64,000 bases of DNA, taken from NCBI GenBank assembly GCA_016713175.1, contig JADJPQ010000011.1, positions 236,915 through 300,914 of the forward strand, read 5' to 3'. The position numbers were made by a program, and so were the translations under genes. The notes below the pieces were generated by a model. It made no database searches. It saw only the letters and a list, made by a program, of their open reading frames with translations, and was not told where the DNA came from. The DNA is from Planctomycetota bacterium (GTDB lineage Bacteria > Planctomycetota > UBA1135 > UBA2386). Position 1 is the first letter of the stretch. The number at the start of each line of letters is the position of its first letter. Positions 10,201-22,694 of this stretch are shown here, in pieces.

Positions 10201-10797
10201 GGCGGCGTCCACACAAGTGGTGGTATCGCCCGCTGGAACGGCACCGCGTGGTCGGCAGTCAACCACCAGGTCCAGGGTGGAACCGTCAATCGCTTGCTCG
10301 CCGGGCGCGACGGGTTGCTGTTCGCCGGCTCCTTCACGACCACCGGCCCACGGGGCAACCACGTGCACCAGCTCGGCTCGACCTGCCCGGCGACGGTGAC
10401 CCACTACGGCACGGGCTGTGTCGGCGCCGGCGGCCTGAACCAGCTGACCGAGCTGTCGCTGCCCTGGCTCGGAGCCTCGTTCCGCAGCCGCGCGACCGGG
10501 ATGCCGCCGCTGGCGCTGGTGTTCTCGATCTACGGCTTCGCGCAGCTGTCGCTGCCGATCTCGGTCGTGTTGCCGCAGGGGCTGCCCGGCTGCGTCTTCT
10601 GGTCGGACTCGGCCCTCTACACGCTGCGCGCGTCCACAGCGAGCACCTTGGACTCGGCGGTACACCTGCCGGTCGGTGTGTCTCTGCCCGGCCAGGTGTT
10701 CCACCACTTCGTCTTGACGTTCGAACTCGACGCGAACGCGAACGTGGTCGCCGTGTCGAGCACAAACGCGCTGCGCGCGACCATCGGCACCTACTGA
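7264..10797 (+). CDS. Secreted repeat-propeller protein (ARWNGxxWSALG repeats)
   Basis: A 1177-residue exported protein. It starts with a signal peptide (CMLLTALVLLTTAAPSPGQ) and carries about 20 repeats of roughly 45-60 residues with the core MPNGDLVxGGxFxxAGG, then ARWNGxxWSALG. This is the pattern of delta-60-like/Kelch-like propeller blades. The last ~130 residues (from THYGTGCVG, with PGCVFWSDSALYTL) are the lineage-type C-terminal beta-domain with a conserved GxGC. ATG 7264 is chosen; TTG 7255 (in frame) and ATG 7288 are alternatives. A GGAGG lies only two bases before 7264, which is unusually close. No catalytic motif is visible; an extracellular binding or structural role is inferred. 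Confidence 0.85.
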   Translation: MLASRPPCMLLTALVLLTTAAPSPGQCAPEWLADTSFGTDGRVTDLQPWDPDGPGPLAPRLVGAGHFATAGNVVTNQVATYDPSTRTWATLGDLPPVLGGSPKITTLANGSLVLATNRSVLQWNGTSWTTLGTANAIVNEIIAMPNGDLVIGGDFFSVSGVPARKVARWNGSTWSALGSGLETQPYALVALPGGDLVAGGYFTTAGGNPANRVARWNGTTWSALGPGLGTPGTYLNAYVLDMAVLPGGDVVAVGRFASAGATAVSNVARWDGTTWHAVGTGTNDTVEDVAVIGDNHLLVGGHFTAAGGAPASRVARWTGSAWSAIEGGVDDYVSAVATMPGGSTYFGGNFTTANGMPAARLASYTPAWSLFPTGLTPPSVRAVVHMANGDVVVGGGEVPGGVARTDGVAWYSLGGGVSHFFATQVSDLLELPGGDLVVTGTFNNAGGATIHNIARWNGSTWASFGSGTNGEVNAVVRMPNGDLVAGGLFTMAGGLPVNRIARWDGSAWSALGAGVNGNVYALAVAPDGSLVAGGSFTTAGGSAADRVARWNGAFWAPVGGGLVGSSGSVFSLLHLQDGSLLVGGSFTTANGAPGNGIVRFTSSWQPLGVGVVGTVFGLEQLASGAIVVAGSLTGAGGVPTQRLARYEVSTWVPVVPGTNGSVSALAKAPDGETLVLGGSFTQAGGLPANAVARLRSRGEGWSAVTTGLGSLAAPVTALTMRGNGHIVAAMTPSSSRPHLTTWNGQSWSQPHSGSDGFILDLLELASGDLVAVGNFTRISGQSVFGIARWDGQAWHALGNGLRDTSGGRALVYCLAALPNGNLVAGGNFASAGGVITSNVARWDGQAWHAMSIGNSSDTVRDLAVMPNGDLIAAGVFMSSSGVQLGGVARWIGSSWSSLGTGMSSPSASSREVNALVVMPDGTLVATGPFTSAGGTPANGIARWNGTAWSSLGSGLNGYGTALEVLPNGDLVVSGVFSTAGGVHTSGGIARWNGTAWSAVNHQVQGGTVNRLLAGRDGLLFAGSFTTTGPRGNHVHQLGSTCPATVTHYGTGCVGAGGLNQLTELSLPWLGASFRSRATGMPPLALVFSIYGFAQLSLPISVVLPQGLPGCVFWSDSALYTLRASTASTLDSAVHLPVGVSLPGQVFHHFVLTFELDANANVVAVSSTNALRATIGTY

Positions 10798-11165
10798 GGC
10801 ACGCAAGGGGAACGGGCCTCGGCCGCCTCCGTGGGAGCCGACGACAGCAACGGCCGCGGCTCGACGGCGCCCGACCAGTGGCAGAGCCAGTTCCATCGTT
10901 CGGGGACCGTGTCCTCACGGTTGGAGAACCGCCAGACTCTTGCCATGCACTCAGTGAGCTTCACGGAGGAGACCACCGCGAGCGGGGTCCGGCTCGTCCT
11001 GCCGAGGCGAGGACGGCTCGGCATCCCGCAACCCAGACCGCCTGCGACCACCCGCATCGGCTGCTGGCGGACGTCGCCAAACGGTTGGCCGAGGCAATCG
11101 GCAAACCGGGTGTGTTCGTCCGAACGGAATCTCGCGCCCCGGAGCGGTTGTCGACGGAGGCTGAC
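10798..11165 (+). pseudogene. Possible decayed 5' copy of the following membrane gene
   Basis: From ATG 10945 one frame reads MHSVSFTEETTASGVRLVLP and then loses sense. A second frame then gives LLADVAKRLAEAIGKPGVFV, which looks coding and runs into the next gene. The TASGVRLVLP motif matches the start of the downstream protein (HPKGLTVLVPPMGLRG). I read this as either a frameshifted N-terminus of the downstream gene or a decayed tandem copy. Nothing else is recognisable in the gap. Confidence 0.3.
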
Positions 11166-11708
11166 GTGACGCAACCGGTGGACAGCGAAGCGGTCGTCGA
11201 TCGGCACCCGAAGGGGCTCACGGTCTTGGTCCCCCCGATGGGTCTTCGAGGACCCGCGGCATCGTTCCTATGGGTGGCCGTCGCGCTCGTCGCTCTGGGG
11301 GGCGGGGGGGCGGTGATGCTGTCCGTGTTCCTGCCTCCTGACCAACAGCCCGACGCCTTCGTCCTGCCGCTGGGCGGGGTGACCTTGGCCGTCGGCGGTG
11401 TCGCAATGGCCGCCGTCGGATTCACGCTCGCACGGCGGCGTGTCCGGCTCACCGTCGTCGACGGGAGCCTGATGCTGGAACAGGTCACACCCTTGCGCAC
11501 CAGACGCGAAGACTGGGCCGCCGGCGAGGTGATGGCCATCACGGTCGTGAGGTCGGACCTGGAAGCCGGCGACTATCTATGGGAACTGTCGATCGAGGCT
11601 CGCCACCGTCGGGCCTGCACCATCCTGGTCGGGCGGAGTCGCGACGAACTCGAGTGGATCGCCAGCGAGCTGCGGGAGAGCTTGCGCAACCACCAGGTGC
11701 GCGCCTGA
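11166..11708 (+). CDS. Small two-helix membrane protein, PH-like C-terminal part
   Basis: A 180-residue protein from GTG 11166; the frame is open further upstream, so the start is uncertain. It has a short N-terminal motif (GLTVLVPPMGLRG), two hydrophobic segments (SFLWVAVALVALGGGGAVML and LPLGGVTLAVGGVAMAAVGF), then a basic stop-transfer RRRVRLTV. A cytoplasmic domain of about 85 residues follows, with alternating strands and a final helix (DELEWIASELRESLR). This layout resembles small bacterial membrane proteins with a PH-like fold. I do not recognise a named family and assign no function. The next gene is 340 bases downstream. Confidence 0.55.
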   Translation: MTQPVDSEAVVDRHPKGLTVLVPPMGLRGPAASFLWVAVALVALGGGGAVMLSVFLPPDQQPDAFVLPLGGVTLAVGGVAMAAVGFTLARRRVRLTVVDGSLMLEQVTPLRTRREDWAAGEVMAITVVRSDLEAGDYLWELSIEARHRRACTILVGRSRDELEWIASELRESLRNHQVRA

Positions 11709-12048
11709 GCGCGGCCACCGGCGGCGTCTTGCGGTTCGTCGTGCACTGCGATGAGGTCTCGGCTGCGGAAACGACGTCTCCAGGAGCGCCGCGTGCACGG
11801 CCCAACTCAGCCGAACAGCAACCGACCCGACCATGCAGACGCGCAGACGGCCGCCATGAAGAACGACCTCGAGGCTTCGCGATGGACCAAGGAACGACGT
11901 GTTGACCCAGTGCAAGGGACCGGCGCCGGTCGTAGCCCCCAAGACCACCGCCGGGCAGGCGCCTTGGCATCGGGGCCGCGCACCGATTCCCGGACATTCC
12001 GGCCGCCGGGGCTGGGCAGCGCCGAGGGTCCGGGCACAATCGCCTGCG
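11709..12048. other. Intergenic region before the sigma/kinase pair
   Basis: A 340-base gap in which I see no convincing gene, RNA or repeat. It must hold the promoter of the sigma factor at 12049. The open frame continuing 50 codons upstream of the sigma start (from 11899) is rich in Pro/Arg/Gly and looks non-coding. Confidence 0.4.
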
Positions 12049-12615
12049 ATGGACAGGCCCCTCTCGGAGATCTTGGTGTCGGCTCGCAACGGGAGCGCCG
12101 CCGACATCGAACAGCTCGGGACCACCGTCTATCGACAGCTGCACGCGATCGCTCGCGGCCTCGGTCAGAACAGCGGCAACGCGACGATGTCGGCGACGGC
12201 GCTGGTCAGCGAAGCCTGGCTGCGGCTGGCCTCAGGCAGCAGGACCTCTCCGATCGATCGCCGCGCGTTCGGAGCCTATGCCGCCAAGGTGATGCGCAGC
12301 GTGCTCATCGACTACGCGCGGCACAAGCGAGCGGTCAAACGCGGCGGCGGCAGCAGCCTGCCGAGCGGCCACGCCGATCTGCTGATCGCCCAGGACGACG
12401 ACTCGTTCGACGTGCTCGACCTCGACGCCGCCCTGGTCGCGCTCGCGGAATGGGACTCACGTGCGGCGCAACTCGTCGAGCTCCGGTTCTTCGGCGGTCT
12501 GTCCGAAGAGGATGCCGCGGCCGAGCTCGGCATCTCGGTCGCTACGGCGTCCCGGGACTGGCGCATCGCTCGTGCCTGGCTGCGCCGCCACCTCGCCGGC
12601 GAGGCCGGTGCATGA
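12049..12615 (+). CDS. ECF sigma factor, planctomycete SigK-like type
   Basis: A 188-residue sigma-70-family factor. Region 2 includes ATALVSEAWLRLA and a DYARHKRAVKRGGG linker; region 4 is LVELRFFGGLSEEDAAAELG followed by the HTH recognition helix (VATASRDWRIARAWLRRHL). This is the pattern of the ECF-like family expanded in Planctomycetota. The ATG at 12049 is chosen because the upstream codons look non-coding. The kinase-WD40 gene starts 63 bases downstream, which is the usual ECF-kinase pairing in this phylum. That pairing suggests the kinase, rather than an anti-sigma factor, controls this sigma factor by phosphorylation; this is inference. Confidence 0.9.
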   Translation: MDRPLSEILVSARNGSAADIEQLGTTVYRQLHAIARGLGQNSGNATMSATALVSEAWLRLASGSRTSPIDRRAFGAYAAKVMRSVLIDYARHKRAVKRGGGSSLPSGHADLLIAQDDDSFDVLDLDAALVALAEWDSRAAQLVELRFFGGLSEEDAAAELGISVATASRDWRIARAWLRRHLAGEAGA

Positions 12616-12678
12616 GGCCCTACATCGGAGTCCATCGAAGCACCGGCGACGCCGACGCTTGGTGACGCGGAGGCACCG

Positions 12679-16362
<3,684 letters not shown>

Positions 16363-16934
16363 CGCCCGGACGACGAGACGGCAACGCACCGGCGGCAGGC
16401 CACGGCCAGCCACTCCGTCGCCGCTCCGCCGGTGTCAGGCTGGCAAGCTACGCGCCGCAGATGGCCCTCCGCCGATGCATCGCATTTCGCGCGTCACGCA
16501 TCTTGCTGGCCTGCCACTCGGCTGCGCTCCCTCATCTTCGCCTCGCGATCTGGAGCGCTCGCACCCCTCTGCGGAAGGGTGCGGGGGCTAACTCATGGGG
16601 GTTGGTGGTGGAGTCCTGCTGGGGCAGCGACTCCGCAAGGGTCGCTTGGTGCGGCAGTGTGTACCCATGTGCCCCGACAAGAGTGTCACTCATGTACCCG
16701 GTTGCATGAGTCGAGCGTCACATGCGATCCCAGCGTCATCCGATGGCACCGTCCGACAACCGGTCCAGCTTCTCCGCCAGCTTCGCCCGCGCCCGCACCA
16801 ACATGTTCGCCGTGGAGCGAAGGCGGTCGGTGCGGCGACCCGGCGGTTGGTGGCGGGGCAGGTGTTCGACAGCGCCGAGCGAACGGCTGCCGCGCGGGCA
16901 GTAGCGGCGGGGTCGCGAGACCGGACCCTGACGA
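16363..16934. other. 572-base gap with a sigma-like tail and an IS91-like scrap
   Basis: No intact gene is visible. On the minus strand 16731-16815 encodes ANMLVRARAKLAEKLDRLSD followed by a stop, which looks like the C-terminal end of an ECF sigma factor. At 16822-16862 the + strand matches 32160-32201 (inside the IS91-type end) almost base for base over about 40 bases. A GCACCC/GGGTGC inverted repeat lies at 16561-16582 without a T run. The first 200 bases contain nothing I can name. Confidence 0.4.
16731..16815 (-). pseudogene. C-terminal scrap of an ECF sigma factor
   Basis: About 27 codons ending in TGA read RSTANMLVRARAKLAEKL plus DRLSDGAIG. That is the amphipathic helix that ends region 4 in ECF sigma factors. 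No start or upstream domain is present; the reading is cut off where the IS91-like scrap begins. Too short for firm assignment. Confidence 0.3.
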
Positions 16935-19226
16935 TCAATCGCTGTAGACCTGCAGCCAGTCGAGGCGCATCGCCGGCGCGCAGTAGTTGGCGCCGATGAA
17001 GCGCAGTGTCGACAGGGCGCCGACCGCGTCCGCCGTCATCACGGGCACGAGCGGACGTTCCGTGCCCACCGGCCAGACGCGGAGATCGGCGGTCAATTGG
17101 CCGTTGCGCACCTCGATCCAATAGGGAACGTCCGTGGCCAGCGCGAGGTCCGGCACGACCACGCCGTTGAGGTTCCTGCCCTGTGGGCCGACATCGAGGA
17201 GGAAGCCGCTGCCACCCAGGTCGCGCAGATGCAACTGGCCGCGAGCGGAGCACTCGCCGGCGGCGGTGACGCGCATGCGCAGCATCCAGGTTGCCGGCAT
17301 GCCGGACAGCGGCAGATCGAGGAACATGGCATCCGAACTGGTCGCGGCCCCGCCGCGATAGGTCAGCACGCCGTTGACGACTTCGACGTAGCCTGGCTGA
17401 CCGCCATGGGCGCCGAGTGGATCGCGGCGCGCAACCCACCCCCCGGGCAACGCCACGGGCGTGTTCGAGACCAGATCCTGCCGCGGGAACGGCACGTCGA
17501 AACCATCGACACGCTGGAACGACGTCGCCTCGAACTGCAGTTCGGCGGTGTTGCTGGTCAGCATCGCCGCACTGGCGTCGAGCGTGAGGGCCTGCCCATA
17601 GAGGCGCGCGCCCAGGAAGCCCGGCCCCGCGGGCAGGTCGATCTCGACCAGCGCGTTGCCACCCACGTCGAACGGCAGGGACTGCACGACCATCGGCGAC
17701 ACCGCGATCTCGCAGGAAGAACCGAAGGGTTGCAGCGAGAACGGCAGGCCGAAGCTGCCATGGTCCGTGTGCGAGAATCCGAACAACGCCAGTCCGAAGC
17801 TGCCGGGAGCGGCGCCGCCGAACTGGAGGCCGAACCGCTGGCCGGGCAGCGGCTGTCGGTCCGGGAACACGAATGGTCCTGGCTGCACGCAGGAGTGGCC
17901 GAGCGACCACGAACGCGTCGCGCCCACGGGACTGATCGTGTAGCGGTGCAACAGCCGCAGCACTTCGAGGTCCTTCTCGGTGATCGTCCGGCGTTCGCCG
18001 CTGACGATCCCCCTGCCCATCAGGCAACCGCGATCCAGCAGGTGCTCGAACAAGCCGCCTTCCTGCAGCACGTCGGCGACGTGGTCGCTCGTCGGTGGCC
18101 GCGTGGCGTCATAGAGATAGTGCCGGCCATTGGCACTCTTGATCCGCTGGCGCACCACCGGCGACGTGTCGATCAGGCCCAGCGCGTGGCCCATCTCGTG
18201 CAGCACGACGGTCAGGGCATCGATCTGCCCAGGGTTGTTGGGGCCCGAGAAGTTCAGCGAGTCCAGAACGGAGATCCGCGCCCGGTGCGGTCGGCCTCCC
18301 TGTTCGACGTAGGCGGTCGTCTGCCCCGCGAGACCACCCAGGTTCGGCACGAAGTGGACATCGAGTTCGATCTGCATCTCCTGGACGCCAGCCGGAGGTC
18401 GCAGCCGTTCCGACCACATCCGTGCCGCGCGGCGGAACAACTCCTCACGCGCGACCGTTTGCGGCGTGATCGCCGGGGTGTAGGTGATCCGGAAGTCGAC
18501 TCCGGGCTCGCAGTGAGCCGCCACGTCGATCCTGTCGAAGGCGACCTCGCCATGCGTTGGCGCGGCAACGTCGATCGTGACCTTCTCCCAGTCCGGACAC
18601 GGGTCGATCGTGACCAACATGGTCGATCTGGTCCATCTGCCGACCGGACCGCTCGGGGGCGTGTAGGTCTCGAGATCCTGCGTCGACACCACCACGTGAC
18701 CGACGCGGGAGGCGTTGTCCGCCGAGACCTGCACGTTGGTGACGCCATTCACGGATGGATCCGACGAGTAGCTCTCGAAGCTGACCCAGAAGCGCTTGAG
18801 CAGCACTCCGGCGGCCTTGTTGTCGAGTCGCAGTTCGAGTCTGCCGGTGCCGGGACCGACCAACGCCATCGACCCGCCGAAGCGGCCGCCGACGCTCTGC
18901 ACCCAACCAAGGTTGGTGAACGTGACGCCGGTCCCGGTCGGCACGTACCACGAAGGGAAGGTCGAGTCGAGCCGTGCCCTTGCCGGTCGGATCGGATTGT
19001 TGAAGTCGTATCCGGTCGTGACGGTGCGGTTGTCCTGCGCGCCCCAGAACCTGGGCGCCCCGACCGGAGTCTGCGTCGCGGCGACCGCGGCGAGTCCGGC
19101 AACGGCGACGCCGACGGGCTGCCGCCGGATTGCGCCGAGCAACAAGACCAGGGCAGCGGACACGGATGCGCGGAACTGCGAAACACAGCGCCGCAACCTG
19201 GCGCATGCGGGGAGGTGAGCGGACAT
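16935..19226 (-). CDS. Secreted zinc metalloprotease (HExxHxxGxxD)
   Basis: A 763-residue exported protein. ATG 19226 is preceded by GAGGAG at ideal spacing. The N-terminus is long and basic before a hydrophobic stretch (VSAALVLLLGAI), so the signal peptide is atypical, with a second hydrophobic run (VGVAVAGLAAVAA) after it. A jelly-roll-like region (about 60-260) precedes the protease domain, whose zinc site HEMGHALGLID starts at residue 343; HExxHxxGxxD is the metzincin-type signature. The C-terminal half has the lineage-type domain (HSCVQPGPFVFPDRQPLPGQ) and a final lectin-like module (GGSGFLLDVGP). Extracellular proteolysis is inferred; no substrate can be named. Confidence 0.82.
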   Translation of the reverse strand: MSAHLPACARLRRCVSQFRASVSAALVLLLGAIRRQPVGVAVAGLAAVAATQTPVGAPRFWGAQDNRTVTTGYDFNNPIRPARARLDSTFPSWYVPTGTGVTFTNLGWVQSVGGRFGGSMALVGPGTGRLELRLDNKAAGVLLKRFWVSFESYSSDPSVNGVTNVQVSADNASRVGHVVVSTQDLETYTPPSGPVGRWTRSTMLVTIDPCPDWEKVTIDVAAPTHGEVAFDRIDVAAHCEPGVDFRITYTPAITPQTVAREELFRRAARMWSERLRPPAGVQEMQIELDVHFVPNLGGLAGQTTAYVEQGGRPHRARISVLDSLNFSGPNNPGQIDALTVVLHEMGHALGLIDTSPVVRQRIKSANGRHYLYDATRPPTSDHVADVLQEGGLFEHLLDRGCLMGRGIVSGERRTITEKDLEVLRLLHRYTISPVGATRSWSLGHSCVQPGPFVFPDRQPLPGQRFGLQFGGAAPGSFGLALFGFSHTDHGSFGLPFSLQPFGSSCEIAVSPMVVQSLPFDVGGNALVEIDLPAGPGFLGARLYGQALTLDASAAMLTSNTAELQFEATSFQRVDGFDVPFPRQDLVSNTPVALPGGWVARRDPLGAHGGQPGYVEVVNGVLTYRGGAATSSDAMFLDLPLSGMPATWMLRMRVTAAGECSARGQLHLRDLGGSGFLLDVGPQGRNLNGVVVPDLALATDVPYWIEVRNGQLTADLRVWPVGTERPLVPVMTADAVGALSTLRFIGANYCAPAMRLDWLQVYSD

Positions 19227-19379
19227 GGTGACTCCTCGGATCGTGGGTGGTGGAGGAAACGCGTCCTCCAAGGCCGGTCAGCCCCCGCCGATGTGACAGG
19301 AATCCCACCAAACGCATCGCGCCTCCCTGCCACCTCGTGCACCCTCGCTATGCTGCCCCGGTGGTGGTGCGTCGTGAGT

Positions 19380-20327
19380 TCAGGCCGGCAACCGCCGGCC
19401 ATCGACCAACGGCAAACCGCGGTCGCGCCAACCACCCAGACCCCCGAGCAGGGGTCGCACGCGCACGATGCCGCGTCGCACGAGCAGGAGCGCCACCCGG
19501 GCGCTCGAGACCTCGTCCGGTCAAGTGCAGTAGAGCACGACGTCGCGGTCGCGCGGAATCGCGGCGTGGTTCTGTTCGATCTCCTCGACCGTGAAATGAA
19601 GGGCCCCTGGAACCACGCGAGGGTCGGCGTCGAAGTCGATCCCGTGCCGCAGGTCGACGACGAACGGCCGCTCGTCGCTGTCGAGCAGTCGTTGGAGTTC
19701 CTCGGGCGCAACGCGCGCGATGCGCAGCCGGCGCAAGAACCGCTGGCGCCGCACGACTTTCGCCAACACGAAGGCCGCGATCACGGCACCGAAGATCCCG
19801 AGCAACCACGCACCCGTGAGTGCAGCGTTCGCGGCGACCCGTTCGAGTTGGTCGCTGAAGACGTAGCCGGGCACCACGAAGGCCGAGGTCCACAGCAGCG
19901 CGCCGGCAGCGTCGAGCCACAGGAAGCGCGACCAGCGCATGCCGACCATGCCGGCGAGCGGTGGGGCGGCGGTGCTGAGCCCGGGGACGAACTTGGCGAA
20001 CACCACCGTCAGCGCGCCGCGGCGGGCGAAACTCTGTTGCGTGCGCAGAACGCACGACTCGGGCTCCAGCGACACGCGACAGAGGAAGCGGAGCACCTTG
20101 CCCCCCTTGCGCCTTCCCAACGCGAACCAGGCCGCGTCGCTCAGCAACGATGCGACCACGGCGAGGCTGGTGATTGCGAACACGTCGAGTTGGCCCGATC
20201 CCGCCAGGGCGCCGGCAGCGATCAGCAACGGGATCGCGGGCAGCGGCAACCCGCCCTGGGACAGGAGCACCCAGAAGAACACGACTGCGTAGCCATGCAG
20301 GACCAGGAACTCCAGCGTCGCTTGCAT
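19380..20327 (-). CDS. DedA-family membrane protein fused to rhodanese, in-frame UGA (probable Sec)
   Basis: Residues 1-190 are a DedA/SNARE-associated membrane domain (QGGLPLPAIPLLIAAGALAG, FAKFVPGLSTAAPPLAGM) with several transmembrane helices. After a basic linker (RRQRFLRRLR) comes a rhodanese-like domain (FVVDLRHG, VPGALHF, DVVLYCT). Codon 269 is TGA (19521-19523), exactly where DedA-rhodanese fusions usually have the second Cys of YCxCPxE. The frame then continues as rhodanese (PDEVSSARVALLL, RPLLGGLGGW) for 46 codons to a TGA at 19380-19382. The protein is 315 residues if UGA is read as selenocysteine, 268 if it terminates. A hairpin right after the UGA fits a bacterial SECIS. ATG 20327 starts the first DedA helix. 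A nonsense mutation is the alternative. Confidence 0.78.
19488..19506 (-). promoter_or_regulatory. SECIS-like hairpin downstream of in-frame UGA
   Basis: Reading the coding (minus) strand, 14 bases after the UGA there is a perfect 7-bp stem, GAGCGCC pairing with GGCGCTC, closing a five-base loop CGGGT. The loop starts 21 bases after the UGA. Bacterial SECIS elements are short hairpins just after UGA, with the apical loop roughly 16-37 bases downstream and a G in the first loop positions; this one fits. In GC-rich coding DNA such a hairpin could also arise by chance. Confidence 0.55.
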
Positions 20328-20379
20328 GGAGCCAGCTTCTCGAACAGGCCGCCCGTTGACAACGCCCGGGCGCGCGGCA

Positions 20380-21797
20380 TCAGCTGCCCACGAAGCCCTC
20401 CGCCGCCGGCGACATCGCGAAGCCCGCGGCCGACACGTCGAGCACCACTCCCTGTTGGTAGAACGCCATGCCGAACAGCTGCGGGCTGGCCGGGATCGAC
20501 AACAGGACGGTCGCGGTGCCCGTGCTCGTGGCCAACGCCTGGTGGGCATCAGGGCTCACGAAGCCGTGGCACCCTGGCACTCCCAGCGGCCCAAAGTCGA
20601 ACGGCAGCGGGCCGCCCGACCATTGACGATCGGACCAACCGGTAACCAGCACGCCCAGACCCGGCGTTGCCGGAACGTTGCCGAGCTGCACCGTCAGCGT
20701 GCCCGGCAGCCACGGCAGCGTGGTCACTGCGAGCGTCGGCACGCCCGACGTTCCCGCGCAACCGACACCGAACGGCGACCATGTGGCAAACCCGGCGGCA
20801 TAGCCCCACGTGTCGTCCGCCGCCTGGACGAGGGACCCGTCCCAACCGCCGAACGCGACTACTTGACCGACGCTGGCATCGTAGGCGAATGCGGCATTGT
20901 GGCGCTGGCGCACGGTGGCCGACGGCATCGGCACCGCCCGCCAACCGCGGTCGTCGAACAGCCAGGTGACGTCGCGTTGGCTCGAGTAGCCACTCTCCAT
21001 GACGGTGCGGCCCAGCCCGATGTCGAAGGCCATGCCGTGCGACGTGCGCCCCGTCGGCGTCGAGCTGCCGGGTGGCGCCGTCCACGGCGTCCAGTCCGTG
21101 CCATCCCACAACCAGGTGTCGGCAAAGAACACGAAGGGGCCGGCCGAGCCGCCGAACAACACGAGCCTGCCGTTCGCTGCCAGCGCCATCGCCGCCAGCA
21201 GCCGTGCCGGGGGTCGGTGGGCCGGCGTCCGCTGCTGCCAGTCGGCGCCGTCGTAGACCCAGGTTTCGTCCGAGATCCCAGACCCGGAGCACCCTGCGCA
21301 TCGCCGCCGAAGATCGTGGTCTCGCCAGTCGCCGGCAGCCACGCCATCGCGAACCGGATGCGCGGCGTCGGCGCGTGCGCGGTGTTCACCTGCAGCCAGT
21401 TCCCCATGCGCCATTCCCAGGTGTCGTTCTGGCGACCGGACGCTCCATAGCCGCCGAACAGGACGACCACGCGTCGCGTGACGTCGTAGGTCATGCCGTG
21501 TTCCATGCGCGCCGGCGGGCTCGTTGCGGGAGCACCCTGCGTCCACGTCGTGCCGGACCGCACCCAGGTGTCGGCGAGGATCGTCGGGAAGGCCCCGCCG
21601 CTGAGGCCGCCGAACAGCACAAGGTTGCCCGGCGCGAAGTCGTAGGCCATGGCCGCGAGGTAACGCGCCGGCGGTGTGCCCGCCCCATGTAGAACCCATT
21701 GGTTCTGGGCGTGCGCGTCGGCGCCGGCAGCGATCGCGAGGACGCATGCGAGGCGCAGGAACCGGTGCAGCGGACTCGGTGGCACGTGGTCGGACAT
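20380..21797 (-). pseudogene. Secreted Kelch-repeat protein, one frameshift
   Basis: Two overlapping frames together make one protein of about 470 residues. The first, from ATG 21797, has a signal peptide (LACVLAIAAGADAHAQ) and Kelch blades (AMAYDFAPGNLVLFGG, GMTYDVTRRVVVLFGG). The second continues the blades (TWVYDGADWQQRTP, AMALAANGRLVLFGG) and ends with the lineage-type C-terminal domain (FGVGCAGTSG, GVPGCHGFVSPDA). The frame changes near 21270-21290 with no homopolymer there. A single base error would restore a full gene, so it may be intact in the organism. It lies 52 bases upstream of the DedA-rhodanese gene on the same strand. Confidence 0.65.
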
Positions 21798-21978
21798 GCT
21801 ACTGCGGCTGGGCAGGTCGTGGGGAGCCGCACCGTCGACGACTGCAACCTCAGCTGCAGCGACCGGTTCTCATTGTCGGAAGACACCCGCGCCTCGGTTG
21901 CCCGTCGCGGGGGCTTCGTGTCATATCGAGCGGCCTTGGGCTTGGCTGCACCCATGAGCGACACTGGCTCAGACAACA

Positions 21979-22694
21979 TCACCCGGCTGCTGCAGCGAGC
22001 CAGGTAGGATCCGGATCGTTCGGCGCCGGCCGATGATGCGTGTGCACATCCGGTGCGGCAAGGGCGGCAGGCCGCGCATGGTGCCGAATCGGCGCCACTT
22101 CGAATCTGATCTTGGCGATCTCGGCAGCGCCGGCGCGGATCGCCTGAGCACGCCGCACGAACGCGATCTGCTCCTCGCTGCCATGGATGCCGGCGAACTC
22201 CTGGTGACCGAGACGCTCGTGGGCGACGCGATCCTCCGGGTCGAAGAACAACGCCTGTTCGAGGTCGTGCATGCCGCGTACCAGTGCGTCCCTGGGCAGC
22301 ATCTGCAGGCCGAACTCACGATGCAGGTCGGCCAGCTTCTGCGCCGTCACACGCCACGCATCGTCGACCCGCGGCCGATCCGCCTTCGCCACCTGGTAGT
22401 CGAAGCGCGGCTCCTTGCCGGCTGCCACCCCCCTTGCTGCTTGCGATAGCCGAGCGCCGTGCGCGCAACCTGGTTCTCGAGCTCGTGGTCGTCCAGGATG
22501 CGCTCGTAGACCGCCTTCGCACGCGGCCCGTCCTTGGAGGTCTCGGCTGCACGCGCAACGCCGAGCAGCACCTGCACGGCGATGCGATCCACCTCGGCCT
22601 CGGTCGCCGGCGCGGCGGGCCTGGCCTGCGCCGTGAGCGACGTGATCAGCGACAGCGCGATCAGCGCGATCAGCGAACTGCACTTCGGCGTCAT
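21979..22694 (-). pseudogene. Exported TPR-like protein, frameshifted at a G6 run
   Basis: ATG 22694 opens a signal peptide (LIALIALSLITSLTAQA), then a helical part (VLLGVARAAETSKDGPRAKA, VYERILDDHELENQVARTAL). After a run of six C (22428-22433; G on the coding strand) the sense moves to another frame (EPRFDYQVAKADRPRVDDAW, LVRGMHDLEQALFFDPEDRV). One extra G would restore the frame. The spacing of helices and the ALFFDPEDRVAHERLGH motif look TPR-like. The tail after RFEVAPI is poor, so the C-terminus may be lost too. No named family recognised. Confidence 0.45.

Noticed and set aside
16561..16582. GCACCC/GGGTGC inverted repeat as terminator of the kinase gene
   Set aside because: It is 200 bases past the stop, has a 10-base loop and no T run.
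17097..20645. 1182-codon + strand frame across the metalloprotease and DedA genes
   Set aside because: Arg/His/Gln-rich with no domains; antisense shadow of two clear minus-strand genes.
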